A DNA stretch of 64,000 nucleotides, from positions 248,001-312,000 of the forward strand of contig NZ_CP064338.1 of the NCBI RefSeq assembly GCF_015476235.1, given 5' to 3'. Shown here in pieces: positions 55,591-63,901 of this stretch. The position numbers and the translations under genes are program-made. Under the pieces are notes generated by a model that had not been told where the DNA came from, did no database searches, and saw only the letters and a program-made list of their open reading frames with translations. Source of the stretch: Caldimonas thermodepolymerans (GTDB lineage: Bacteria > Pseudomonadota > Gammaproteobacteria > Burkholderiales > Burkholderiaceae_C). Position 1 is the stretch's first letter, and each line of letters starts with the position of its first letter.

Positions 55591-57875
55591 GGGTTTTGCT
55601 CCAGGTAATCCAGCACGGTGTCGGGCCTGATGGGCAGGCGGTCCACCGGCATGCCGATCGCGGCGGTCACGGCGTTGGCGACCGCCGGCGCGGCGATGTT
55701 GACGCTGATCTCGCCGGCGCCGCGCGGGCCGATCTCGTCGCCCTCCATGAGGTTCTCGATCGCGGTGACGTCGTAGCGCGGGGCGTCGGCCAGCGTGGGC
55801 ACGAGGTAGCCGTCGAGGTTGCGCGCCAGGTAGCGGCCCTCGCGCGTCGGCAGGTCCTCGGTCGTCGCCAGTCCCTGGCCCATCAGCGCACCGCCTTCCA
55901 TCTGGCCGAGGAAACCCATGCGCGAGGCGACCGGGCCGAGCGCAGCGGCGATCGCGAGGTGCTCGACGCGCACCGCGCCGGTCCAGGTGTCCACGCAGAC
56001 CTGCGCGGCGGCGGCGCAGGCGCCGAACACGTAGTGCGCGGCGTCGATCGCGCTGGGCGTTTCCTCGCCGGGCAGCTCGATCTCCAGGTGCGGCAGTGGC
56101 GTGCCGGCGGCGGCAAGGCGCTGTGCCAGCTCGGCGTAGCGCAGCACGCAGGCTTGGCCCGCATGCCAGCCGCCAGGGCCCCAGCGCAGCGTCTGCGCCG
56201 GCACGCCCAGCACGTCGGCTGCCAGCGCGGTCAGGCGCGCGGCCCAGTCCGGGCCGTGGCGGTGCAGCGCGCGGTGCACCAGCGTGGTCGAGCGCGAGGC
56301 CGAGGCCGGACCGGTGTCGGGGGCCTGCGCCGAGTCGCCCAGCACCGGGCGCACGTCGTCCTCGCTGCAGCCGAGCTGCCGCGCGACGATGGCGCGCGTG
56401 GCGCCCAGCAGGTTCTGCCCCATCTCGGTGAGGCTGGCGCGCAGCTCGATGCGCCCGTCGGCACCGAGGGCCAGCGCCAGGCGCGCGCCGTTGGGGCCAC
56501 CGCGGCCGAAGCCGTCGCTGCGGTGCACCAGGGCCAGGCCCACTCCCCGGCGGAAGCGTGCGTCGGCGGCGGGGTCGGCCGCGCGTTGCGCCGCCTCGCG
56601 CCACAGCGGGTGCTGCGCGATCACGTCCAGCGCGCGGTGCGGCCCGTCGAAGGGCGCGACCACCTGGCCCATCGGGCCCGGCGCGTCGGGGGCGGCGAGG
56701 TTGCGGCGGCGGAACTCGACCGGCCCCAGGCCGCTGGCGCGCGCGAGCCGGTCGATCTGCTGCTCGAGCGCGAACTGCACCTGCACCGCACCGAAGCCGC
56801 GGAAGGCGCCGGCGATGCCGTTGTTGGTGTAGGCCAGCCGCCCCTGCACCTCGACCGCGTCGTAGGCATAGGGGCCCACCGCGTGTTCGATGGCCGCGTC
56901 CAGCACCTCGGGGCCGTGCGTCGCGTAGGCGCCGGTGTCGGCGAGGATGTCGACCTGCTGGAAGCGCAGCCGCCCTTCGGCATCGCAGCCGGTGCGCATG
57001 CGCATGCGCATCGGGTGGCGCTTGACGCCAAGGTCGGTGGAGGCCGGGCGGCTCAGGTGCAGGCGCACCGCGCGGCCGCTCTTCCACGCCAGCAGCGCGG
57101 CGATGGGCTGGATGGTCAGCTCGTCCTTGGCGCCGTAGGAGCCGCCCACCGGCATGCCGACCGCGCGCACCTTGTCGGGCGGCAGGCGCAGCATCGCGGC
57201 GATCACCTGCCGGTCGCGCTCGGGGTTCTGGCAGCCGAAGTACAGGGTCAGGCCGCCTTGCCCGTCCGGCTCGGCCACGCCCCCTTCGGTTTCCAGCGTC
57301 ACGTGCATCTGGCGCGGGCTTTCGTAGACGGCCTCGACGACATGCACGCAGGCGGCCTGCGCCGCGGCCAGGTCGCCGCGCTGCAGGCGCGCGGCATGTA
57401 GCAGGTTGCCGTTGGCGCGGTCCTCGTGCAGCTTCGGTGCCTCGGGCGCGAGCGCAGCCTCGGGGTCGTCGACCACGGGCAGCGGTTCGAGTTCGAGGCG
57501 GATCGCGGCCAGCGCCGCACGGGCGATCTCGGGGGTCTCGGCCGCGACCGCGGCGATGGGGTCGGCGATGCAACGCACCTTGTCGGCACACAGCACGGGG
57601 CGGTCCACGTGGCGCAGGCCGTAGTGCGTGTCGCCGGGGATGTCGGCCGCGGTGACGACCGCGTGCACGCCGGGCAGCGCGCGCGCGGCCGAGACGTCCA
57701 GCGTCACGATGCGCGCATGGGGCAGCGGGCTGCCGAGGATGGCGCCGTGCAGCTGGCCCGGCGCGATGCGGTCGGTCAGGTAGCCGGGATGGCCGGTGAG
57801 CTTGGCCGCGGCGTCGGGGCGCGGCTCGCGGGCGGCGACCAGCGCCGCATGGTCGAGGAGTCGGTGCGGCGTCAT
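55587..57875 (-). CDS. Molybdenum hydroxylase large subunit (xanthine-dehydrogenase family, Mo-cofactor)
   Basis: This 762-residue protein has the N-terminal hammerhead domain (AKLTGHPGYLTDRI, GQLHGAILGSPLPHARIV) and the Mo-cofactor domain (MPVGGSYGAKDE, GAFRGFGAVQVQFALE). The catalytic glutamate is in EIGPRGAGEISVN near the C-terminus. The substrate is not clear from sequence: xanthine, hypoxanthine, nicotinate and related N-heterocycles are all oxidised by this family, and the substrate-pocket arginine could not be assigned reliably. It overlaps the FAD and FeS subunit genes by 4 bp each. Confidence 0.92.
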   Translation of the reverse strand: MTPHRLLDHAALVAAREPRPDAAAKLTGHPGYLTDRIAPGQLHGAILGSPLPHARIVTLDVSAARALPGVHAVVTAADIPGDTHYGLRHVDRPVLCADKVRCIADPIAAVAAETPEIARAALAAIRLELEPLPVVDDPEAALAPEAPKLHEDRANGNLLHAARLQRGDLAAAQAACVHVVEAVYESPRQMHVTLETEGGVAEPDGQGGLTLYFGCQNPERDRQVIAAMLRLPPDKVRAVGMPVGGSYGAKDELTIQPIAALLAWKSGRAVRLHLSRPASTDLGVKRHPMRMRMRTGCDAEGRLRFQQVDILADTGAYATHGPEVLDAAIEHAVGPYAYDAVEVQGRLAYTNNGIAGAFRGFGAVQVQFALEQQIDRLARASGLGPVEFRRRNLAAPDAPGPMGQVVAPFDGPHRALDVIAQHPLWREAAQRAADPAADARFRRGVGLALVHRSDGFGRGGPNGARLALALGADGRIELRASLTEMGQNLLGATRAIVARQLGCSEDDVRPVLGDSAQAPDTGPASASRSTTLVHRALHRHGPDWAARLTALAADVLGVPAQTLRWGPGGWHAGQACVLRYAELAQRLAAAGTPLPHLEIELPGEETPSAIDAAHYVFGACAAAAQVCVDTWTGAVRVEHLAIAAALGPVASRMGFLGQMEGGALMGQGLATTEDLPTREGRYLARNLDGYLVPTLADAPRYDVTAIENLMEGDEIGPRGAGEISVNIAAPAVANAVTAAIGMPVDRLPIRPDTVLDYLEQNP

Positions 57876-58705
57876 GCGGAATGCGGCAGGCGTCGGTTCA
57901 GGTGCCCCAGCAGCAGGCGCGCGGCCAGGCGCACGCGCTGCGGGTCGGTGTCGTCGTGCAGGTCCTGCTGCAGCGCGGCGCGCAGGTCCCCGGCCCGCGC
58001 GGGCAGGCTGCGGCAGTCGGCGCCATCCAGCACCGCCTCCGCCCTTGCCAGGCGCCGTGCCGGCAACGCCGCGGCCGTGGCCGCCAGTCGCAGCCCGTGC
58101 AGCCGGCCGTGCGCCAGCTGCGCGCGGATCGCGAGCGCCAGCCGCGACGGGCTGAAGGCCGCGCGGGCGCCGACCTTCTCGTAGACGGCGACCGGCGCGG
58201 CGGCCGGCAGCGGCACGCGCACCGCGCGCACCAGCGGCAGCACGGGGCGGCGCAGCACCTCGGCGAGCGGCCGCGGCACGGGGTCGGTGTCGACCTCGGC
58301 TTCGGCGTCCAGCGCCAGCAGCGCGGCCAGGGTGTCACCCCAGCGCCAGCCGATGTTGCCGCCCAGCGTGGCCAGGTGCCGCACCGACAGCGCGCCGAGC
58401 GCATCCAGCGCCTGCGCGAGCAGCGGCGCGTGCGCGCGCACCCGCGCATCGGTGCGCAGCGCCTCCAGGCGCGTCGCCGCACCCAGGTGCAGCATGCCGT
58501 CATGCAGCGCGACACCCGCGGGCACCGCGCCCTGCGTGACATCGATCAGCGTCATCGCGGGGGGCGGCTGCTCCACGCCCCAGGCCAGCTGCAAGGCGGT
58601 GCCGCCGCCGACATAGGCGACGGGCACTGCAGAAGGCGCCTGCCGCCAGGCCACCGCCAGCGCGGCGGTGGGCGGCACCTTCACGGCGGGAGTCGACACG
58701 GACAC
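57872..58705 (-). CDS. Molybdenum hydroxylase FAD-binding subunit
   Basis: This 277-residue protein has the FAD-binding PCMH-like fold of xanthine dehydrogenase subunits (VAYVGGGTALQLAWG, about 28-42; SVRHLATLGGNIGW, about 106-119) and the CODH-type C-terminal domain. The start is a GTG at 58705 (MSVSTPAV). It is followed by a 4-bp overlap with the large subunit and preceded by 13 bp from the deaminase gene. The acceptor may be NAD+ or a quinone; this cannot be told. Confidence 0.92.
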   Translation of the reverse strand: MSVSTPAVKVPPTAALAVAWRQAPSAVPVAYVGGGTALQLAWGVEQPPPAMTLIDVTQGAVPAGVALHDGMLHLGAATRLEALRTDARVRAHAPLLAQALDALGALSVRHLATLGGNIGWRWGDTLAALLALDAEAEVDTDPVPRPLAEVLRRPVLPLVRAVRVPLPAAAPVAVYEKVGARAAFSPSRLALAIRAQLAHGRLHGLRLAATAAALPARRLARAEAVLDGADCRSLPARAGDLRAALQQDLHDDTDPQRVRLAARLLLGHLNRRLPHSA

Positions 58706-58718
58706 GGCGGCCTCCGTC

Positions 58719-59231
58719 TCAGCGCCGTGCCCAGAAGGCGCGCTGCAGGCTGACGATCTCGGGCACCACCTCGGGCACCGGGCCGATCAGCTCCACCGGC
58801 TTCTGGCAGTGGTCGAAGACGTAGCGCGAGGACACGCTCATCGTCGGGTTCTCCGCGTGGTCGCCGGTGGCTTCCAGCAGCATGGCCTCGGTCATGCCGT
58901 ACACCACGCGGCCGATGTTGGCCCAGTACGCGGTGCCCGAGCACATGCAGCAGGGCTCGACCGAGGTGTAGAGCGTGCAGGTCCAGAGGAACTCGGGCGT
59001 GTAGTTGGTCGCGGCGATGCGCGCCAGCGTCGATTCGGCGTGGTTGACCGTGTCGATGTTGCACTGCTCGAGCAGCACGGTCTCGTGGTCGGGGCCGACC
59101 AGGATCGCGCCGAACGGATGGTGGCCGAGCGCGACGGCACGCTGGGCGACTTCGTTGGCGCGCCGCAGGTGCCTGACGATCTGCTCGCGCGTCGGCGCGG
59201 TGCGGGCGGCGGCGGTGAGGGTCTGGGTCAT
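58719..59231 (-). CDS. Guanine-deaminase-like nucleobase deaminase
   Basis: This 170-residue zinc enzyme of the cytidine/deoxycytidylate-deaminase superfamily has the zinc ligands His64 with catalytic Glu66 (TVNHAEST) and Cys94/Cys97 (VEPCCMCSGTAYWA). The surrounding sequence resembles GuaD-type guanine deaminases more than tRNA deaminases. Guanine would give xanthine, a possible substrate for the oxidase encoded next to it, but the actual base is not proven. It is 24 bp downstream of the permease gene in the same operon. Confidence 0.87.
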   Translation of the reverse strand: MTQTLTAAARTAPTREQIVRHLRRANEVAQRAVALGHHPFGAILVGPDHETVLLEQCNIDTVNHAESTLARIAATNYTPEFLWTCTLYTSVEPCCMCSGTAYWANIGRVVYGMTEAMLLEATGDHAENPTMSVSSRYVFDHCQKPVELIGPVPEVVPEIVSLQRAFWARR

Positions 59232-59255
59232 GGCGGTGGAATCAGTCAGTCGGGG

Positions 59256-60005
59256 TCAGGCGCTCCAGGAGAAGAAGCGCTTGTGCACGCCGACGATCAG
59301 GCCGTAGAGCGCGAGGCTGCAGCTCACGAGGATGGCCAGCGACGCGAACGCCACGGGCACCTTGAACGACGAGGTGGCGAACAGGATCAGGTAGCCCAGG
59401 CCCTTCTCGGCGGCGACGAACTCGGCCACCACCGCGCCGATCACCGACAGCGTGATCGCCACCTTCAGCGACGAGAAGATGTAAGGCACCGCGTAGGGCA
59501 CGCGGATCTGCGTGTATTCGCGGATGCGCGGCGCGCGCAGCGTGCGCGACAGCTCGATCAGCTCCGCGGGCACCGAGGCCAGGCCGGTGGCGGTGGAGAT
59601 CACGATGGGGAAGAAGGCGATCAGCGTCGTGATGACCACGCGCGGCAGCGTGCCCGCGCCCAGCGTGACGACGATGATCGGCGCGATCGCGACGATGGGG
59701 GTGGACTGGATCACCACCAGCCACGGCAGCAGCGTGCGCGACAGCAGCGGAGACTTGGTGATGCCCACCGCCAGCGGCAGGGCGATGGCGATGGCCACCA
59801 GGTAGCCGGAGATGGCCACCTCCAGCGTGGCGAGCAGGTGTTCGAGCCAGCGCGCCACGCCCAGCTCGCGCGCTGCGCTGGCGATGGCGCTGGGCGCGGG
59901 CAGCACGTAGACGGGCAGCTGGAACGCGCGGGCGGCGATCTCCCACAGCAGCAGCACGAGGAGGAAGGCCCACAGCGAGGCGTATCGGGACAGGAAGGCG
60001 CGCAT
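59256..60005 (-). CDS. NitT/TauT-type ABC transporter permease
   Basis: This 249-residue permease has six hydrophobic segments with the SsuC/TauC marks VLPAPSAIASAA, VVIQSTPIVAIAPIIVV and the EAA loop ELSRTLRAPRIREYTQIRVP. It starts at ATG 60005, 27 bp after the ATPase stop. With the ATPase and binding protein it forms a complete importer for the operon's substrate. Confidence 0.93.
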   Translation of the reverse strand: MRAFLSRYASLWAFLLVLLLWEIAARAFQLPVYVLPAPSAIASAARELGVARWLEHLLATLEVAISGYLVAIAIALPLAVGITKSPLLSRTLLPWLVVIQSTPIVAIAPIIVVTLGAGTLPRVVITTLIAFFPIVISTATGLASVPAELIELSRTLRAPRIREYTQIRVPYAVPYIFSSLKVAITLSVIGAVVAEFVAAEKGLGYLILFATSSFKVPVAFASLAILVSCSLALYGLIVGVHKRFFSWSA

Positions 60006-60032
60006 GGTGGATCAGGCGAAGGGCGTGCGGGG

Positions 60033-60881
60033 TCAGGCCGGCTTGCGGGTGAAGACCTTGAGGCGGATCTCGTTGGCCAGCTCGTTGAACACGGGGTCGT
60101 TGAGGGTCGCGAGGCTGCGCGGGCGCGGCAGCGGCACGTCGATGATCTCGGCCACGCGCCCCGGGCGCGCGCTCATCACGACGATGCGGTCCGACAGCAG
60201 CAGCGCTTCCTGGATCGAGTGCGTGACGAACACCACGGTCTTGGGGCGTTCGCCCCAGATGCGCAGCAGCTCGAAGCTCATCTCGTCGCGCGTGAGCGCA
60301 TCCAGCGCCGAGAACGGCTCGTCCATCAGCAGGATGTCCGGGTCGTGCAGCAGCGAGCGCGCGATCGCGACGCGCTGCTGCATGCCGCCGGACAGCTCGG
60401 TCGGCCGCTTGTGGCCGAAGTCCTTGAGCCCGATCATCTGCAGCAGCTCCTGCGCGCGGGCCTGGTCGCGGGCGTCGACGCGGCCGTACTTGTGCCGCAT
60501 CGGGAAGGTGATGTTGTCCAGCACGCTGAGCCACGGCAGCAGCGTCGGCTTCTGGAACACCATGCCCAGCTCGTCGCGCGGCTCGGTGACTTCCAGGCCG
60601 AAGATCGACACCCGGCCCTCGGTGGGGCGCAGCAGCCCCGAGATCAGGCGCAGGATGGTCGACTTGCCGCAGCCCGACGGGCCGATCAGCGAGACGAACT
60701 CGTGGCGGCGCAGCGCGAGGTTGACGCCCTGCAGCGCCTGCACGCGGCTGCCGTCGCTGGAATGGAAGGCCATGCCGACGTCCTGCAGCTCGATCACGCG
60801 CGCCTCGGGCGCCGGGGCGGCGGGCGCGTGCTGCGCGGGCAGGTCCAGGTCAAGGGGCTTCACGGAAACAGGGGCCAGCAT
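60033..60881 (-). CDS. NitT/TauT-type ABC transporter ATP-binding protein
   Basis: This 282-residue ATPase has a Pro/Ala-rich N-terminal extension, Walker A GPSGCGKST (about 68-76), Q-loop MVFQKPTLLPWL, signature LSGGMQQRVAIA and Walker B LLMDEPFSALDAL. It resembles SsuB/TauB and ThiZ. Start ATG 60881 lies 46 bp after the binding-protein stop. Confidence 0.94.
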   Translation of the reverse strand: MLAPVSVKPLDLDLPAQHAPAAPAPEARVIELQDVGMAFHSSDGSRVQALQGVNLALRRHEFVSLIGPSGCGKSTILRLISGLLRPTEGRVSIFGLEVTEPRDELGMVFQKPTLLPWLSVLDNITFPMRHKYGRVDARDQARAQELLQMIGLKDFGHKRPTELSGGMQQRVAIARSLLHDPDILLMDEPFSALDALTRDEMSFELLRIWGERPKTVVFVTHSIQEALLLSDRIVVMSARPGRVAEIIDVPLPRPRSLATLNDPVFNELANEIRLKVFTRKPA

Positions 60882-60927
60882 GAACCATCCAATCCAGGGA
60901 AAACGAAACGGGCGAAGCGGGAACGGC

Positions 60928-61914
60928 TTACTTGCTCAGGAAGCGGCGGTCGACGAGGGTCTCGGGGTCGACCTTGTCCTGCGGGTAGTTCATGGACTTG
61001 GCCACCCAGGTCCAGGTCGCGGCCAGCAGCTTGGGCTCGAAGGTGCCCAGGCCGTCGCGCTTGGAGATCTCGTTGTCGATCAGCGGGATCGAGGAACGGA
61101 ACTCGGCCGCGATCACGGCCGGATCGGATTCGGGCACCAGCGCCTTGTGGTCCTCGGCCGCCTTCTCGGGGTTGGCGATCGCGAACTGCAGCGACTTCTG
61201 CAGCGCACGCAGGTAGCGCTTGAGCACCTCGGGGCGCTCCTTGATCATCCTGTCGCTGGCAAAGGCCGACCAGCCGTAGCCGTCCAGGCCCGCGGCCGAC
61301 CACGGCAGCACGTTCAGTTCCTTGCCGGCCTGCTTGAGCACGCTCTCGGCGGCCGGGCCGACGGTGACCCAGTTGATCGTCGCATCCACGCGGCCCTGCG
61401 CGAGCATGGGCGCGAGCGTGGCCGGGTCGACCTTGAGCAGCTTGACCTTGGACGCGTCGATGCCGTTGGCCTCCAGGATCACCGGCCACAGCGTGTTGCT
61501 CGACGAGAAGGTCGAGGTCGCGACGGTCTTGCCGACCACGTCCTTCAGGCTCTTGATGCTGCTGCCCTTGGTCGTGAAGATCGCGTCGGGCTGCTTGGCG
61601 TAGATCGACATCACGGCCTTGACCGGCACGCCGCCTTCGGCTGCGGCCATCATCAGCGCGGAGATGCCGCCGAAGCCGACGTCGGCCGAGCCGGAGGCGA
61701 TCTTGGTGACCGCATCGGCCGAGCCGCGGCCCGGCACGATGGTGACCTCCAGGCCTTCGGCAGCGAAGAAGCCTTCCTTCACGCCGGCATAGACGAACGA
61801 CTTGTCGCCGCCGGGCAGCCAGTCGAGCTGCACCGTGACCTTGTCGGCAGCGTGGGCCGTCCAGGCCGCAGCCGACAGCAGCAGGGCAACGAGGGTGCGA
61901 GCGGGAGCTTTCAT
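60928..61914 (-). CDS. NMT1/THI5-like ABC transporter substrate-binding protein
   Basis: This 328-residue periplasmic protein has a signal peptide (ARTLVALLLSAAAWTAHAAD). The mature part starts VTVQLDWLPGGDKSFVYAG and has EGFFAAEGLEVTIVPGRGSA, the family marks of NitT/TauT and thiamine-pyrimidine binding proteins. Related proteins bind nitrogen heterocycles such as pyrimidines, which fits the deaminase and oxidase genes of the operon. Start ATG 61914; an ATG at 61929 is in frame. A perfect tandem 13-bp repeat lies just upstream (61968-61993). Confidence 0.93.
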   Translation of the reverse strand: MKAPARTLVALLLSAAAWTAHAADKVTVQLDWLPGGDKSFVYAGVKEGFFAAEGLEVTIVPGRGSADAVTKIASGSADVGFGGISALMMAAAEGGVPVKAVMSIYAKQPDAIFTTKGSSIKSLKDVVGKTVATSTFSSSNTLWPVILEANGIDASKVKLLKVDPATLAPMLAQGRVDATINWVTVGPAAESVLKQAGKELNVLPWSAAGLDGYGWSAFASDRMIKERPEVLKRYLRALQKSLQFAIANPEKAAEDHKALVPESDPAVIAAEFRSSIPLIDNEISKRDGLGTFEPKLLAATWTWVAKSMNYPQDKVDPETLVDRRFLSK

Positions 61915-61967
61915 CGAACTTTCCTTCAATCGAGACTAAGAGGGGGGCGGGTCAGCAGGTCGAATCC

Positions 61968-61993
61968 GAGGGGTTCAGTCGAGGGGTTCAGTC
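61968..61993. repeat. Tandem 13-bp duplication between two operon genes
   Basis: GAGGGGTTCAGTC occurs twice in direct succession, in the 95-bp spacer between the hydrolase and binding-protein genes. Confidence 0.9.
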
Positions 61994-62009
61994 AGCAGGG
62001 CGCCGTGCG

Positions 62010-62843
62010 TCAGGCGGCATCACGGGCGAGCGCGGCATCGGCCGCGACCCACCCGTCCAGCAGCGGCAGCAGCCGCGCGGAGAGCTCAGCCGGCGCGGCG
62101 AGCTGGGGCACGTGGCCGCAGTCCAGCGTGATGCGCACGGCGCCTGGCGTGAGCGCCTGCATCTTTCTCTGCAAGGTCAATGCCACCGAGCGGTCCTGCG
62201 TGCACTCGACGTACGCACGTCGCACCTTTCCGGCGCGCTGCGGAGTCCACACCGGGTGCATCGCACGCCCGCTTTCGGGCTGTGCGCACAACAACGACGC
62301 AGCGCGCTGCGCGGCCTGCGCCTCGCAGTCGTGCAGGAAGATCTCCAGCGCCGCCTCGGGGGGCACGCGGCTGGCGCTGCGCGCCTCGTTCCAGACCAGG
62401 TGCGGCGCGATGCCCGAGAAGTCGCGCCCGGGCTGTTCGCCCTCGCAGGCGCGCAGCACGTCGCGGTAGGTCCAGCGGGAGGGCAGCATCATCCCGGCGA
62501 GGTAGACCACGCCGCTCAGGCGCTCGGCCAGTTCCTCGGCGACCTGGGTCGCGGTGATGCCGCCGCCGCTGTGGCCGAGCACCACGATGGGGCCTGCGAG
62601 CGGGCGTATCACCTCGCACACGTGCGCCACATAGGTGCGCAGGCCGGGCGATGCCTCCTGTTGGGGCGAATGTGCGCTGCCCGGCAGGTCGACCGCGTGC
62701 ACGGTCCAGCCGTCGGCCTCCAGGTACGGCCGCCAGGCGTCGAAGGCCCAGCTGCCTTGCCAGGCGCCGTGGATCAGCACGAGGTGCTTCGCGGCCGTCG
62801 GATCGATGCGGGAGGGCATGGCGAGGGCGTTGCGTTTAGCCAT
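62010..62843 (-). CDS. Alpha/beta hydrolase (esterase type)
   Basis: This 277-residue enzyme has the oxyanion/His-Gly segment LVLIHGAWQGSWAF, nucleophile elbow VVLGHSGGGI (Ser about 92), acid near WTPQRAG... and His about 244 in CGHVPQL. It resembles small-molecule methylesterases and hydrolases rather than lipases. Its start overlaps the oxygenase gene by 8 bp, so the two are translated together. It is probably a catabolic hydrolase for a product of the operon's pathway. Confidence 0.85.
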   Translation of the reverse strand: MAKRNALAMPSRIDPTAAKHLVLIHGAWQGSWAFDAWRPYLEADGWTVHAVDLPGSAHSPQQEASPGLRTYVAHVCEVIRPLAGPIVVLGHSGGGITATQVAEELAERLSGVVYLAGMMLPSRWTYRDVLRACEGEQPGRDFSGIAPHLVWNEARSASRVPPEAALEIFLHDCEAQAAQRAASLLCAQPESGRAMHPVWTPQRAGKVRRAYVECTQDRSVALTLQRKMQALTPGAVRITLDCGHVPQLAAPAELSARLLPLLDGWVAADAALARDAA

Positions 62844-63798
62844 AGGTGCGCCGGTAGCAGTCGCGCTGGTGCTGCTCCACCGTCACCGGCGGGTACTTGG
62901 GCGATTCGCCTTCCTTCAGGCAGCCGGGCAGGCAGGACACGACATGCGCCAGGTTGCCGGTGAAGAAGAACGGGATGGAGTGCCGCTCGCGCCCCGAGGT
63001 GTTGATCACGCGGTGCAGCGTCGAGCGGTAGCGGTCGTTGGTCCAGCGCCCGAACAGGTCGCCGATGTTGACCACGTAGCAGCCCGGCAACGGCGGCGCG
63101 TCGATCCAGCGGCCGGCGCGCGCGTCCCACACCTGCAGGCCGCCGCAGTCGTCCTGCGCCAGCAGCGTGATGCCGCCGAAGTCGGTGTGCGCGCCGCAGC
63201 CCTTCTCGCCGGGCGCGGGGTTGGGCGGCTGCGGCGGGTAGTGCAGCAGGCGCAGCGTCGCGGCGCCGTCGGCCAGGTAGTCGTCGAAGTAGCCCTCGGG
63301 CAGCTCCAGCGAGGCGCCCAGCGCGCGCACCACGTCGGCGGCCAGCGCGTAGGCGGCGTCGAAGTAGGCCGTCATCACGGCGCGGAAGCCGGGCAGGCCC
63401 TCGGGCCAGAGGTTGGGGCCGGTGTTGAAGCGGCCGGCCCGCACGCGCGGGTCGTCGGGCGGCACCTCGCGGCCGATGTAGAAGCTTTCCTTCAGGTCCG
63501 GCGGCGCGCCGGCCTCCAGCACCTGCGCGCGCAGCGGCTCGTAGCCGCGGTTGCAGGGCGAGCGCGACTTGTCCACGCGCAGCTTGGCCTGCATCGGCTG
63601 GTCGAAGAAGGCCTGCGACTGGGCGAAGGCCTCGGCCAGCAGGTCGGCCGGGATGCCGTGGTGGCGCAGGTAGAAGAAGCCGTGGTGTTCGCAGGCGGCG
63701 CGCAGCGCGGCAGCCACGGCGCGGCGCGCGTCGGGGCGGTCGCTGTACCACCCGGCAAAGTCGATCACCGGCAGCGAGGCAGAGGCGAAGTTCGTCAT
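62836..63798 (-). CDS. 2-oxoglutarate/Fe(II)-dependent oxygenase (isopenicillin-N-synthase-like family)
   Basis: This 320-residue enzyme (from ATG 63798) has the DIOX_N domain ([32 protein letters not shown]) and the 2OG-FeII_Oxy domain. The iron ligands are His204, Asp206 and His262 ([16 protein letters not shown]) and the 2-oxoglutarate-binding Arg is in RHS (about 272-274). ATG 63798 is preferred because it puts LPVIDF at the usual distance; in-frame ATG 63810 and GTG 63834 are alternatives. It is the first gene of the leftward nine-gene operon. Members of this family hydroxylate varied small molecules; fungal thymine 7-hydroxylase is one precedent for a nucleobase substrate. Confidence 0.88.
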   Translation of the reverse strand: MTNFASASLPVIDFAGWYSDRPDARRAVAAALRAACEHHGFFYLRHHGIPADLLAEAFAQSQAFFDQPMQAKLRVDKSRSPCNRGYEPLRAQVLEAGAPPDLKESFYIGREVPPDDPRVRAGRFNTGPNLWPEGLPGFRAVMTAYFDAAYALAADVVRALGASLELPEGYFDDYLADGAATLRLLHYPPQPPNPAPGEKGCGAHTDFGGITLLAQDDCGGLQVWDARAGRWIDAPPLPGCYVVNIGDLFGRWTNDRYRSTLHRVINTSGRERHSIPFFFTGNLAHVVSCLPGCLKEGESPKYPPVTVEQHQRDCYRRTYG

Positions 63799-63801
63799 CG
63801 T

Positions 63802-63834
63802 GTGAAGCATCAACGAGGGGCGTCGATGCTTCAC
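63802..63834. promoter_or_regulatory. Inverted repeat at the oxygenase start
   Basis: GTGAAGCATC (63802-63811) and GATGCTTCAC (63825-63834) are exact reverse complements around a 13-nt loop. It is immediately upstream of the preferred start codon 63798 and overlaps the alternative starts. It may be an operator or a leader hairpin. Confidence 0.55.
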
Positions 63835-63880
63835 TCTAAGGAGCCGTGCGTGATCGCGATAGCAGAGAATTCTGCGCGGG

Positions 63881-63901
63881 GTGATGCCGAAACGGCATCA
63901 C
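63881..63901. promoter_or_regulatory. Perfect palindrome upstream of the oxygenase/oxidase operon
   Basis: GTGATGCCG and CGGCATCAC flank AAA in a 9-3-9 perfect palindrome, 83-103 bp before the preferred start. A dimeric regulator, perhaps encoded just beyond the right edge, would be its natural user. The inner half GATGC/GCATC recurs in the second palindrome at 63802-63834. Confidence 0.55.

Noticed and set aside
56000-58000. Identification of the Mo enzyme specifically as xanthine dehydrogenase XdhB
   Set aside because: The subunit layout is that of the whole family and substrate-pocket residues could not be matched with confidence.
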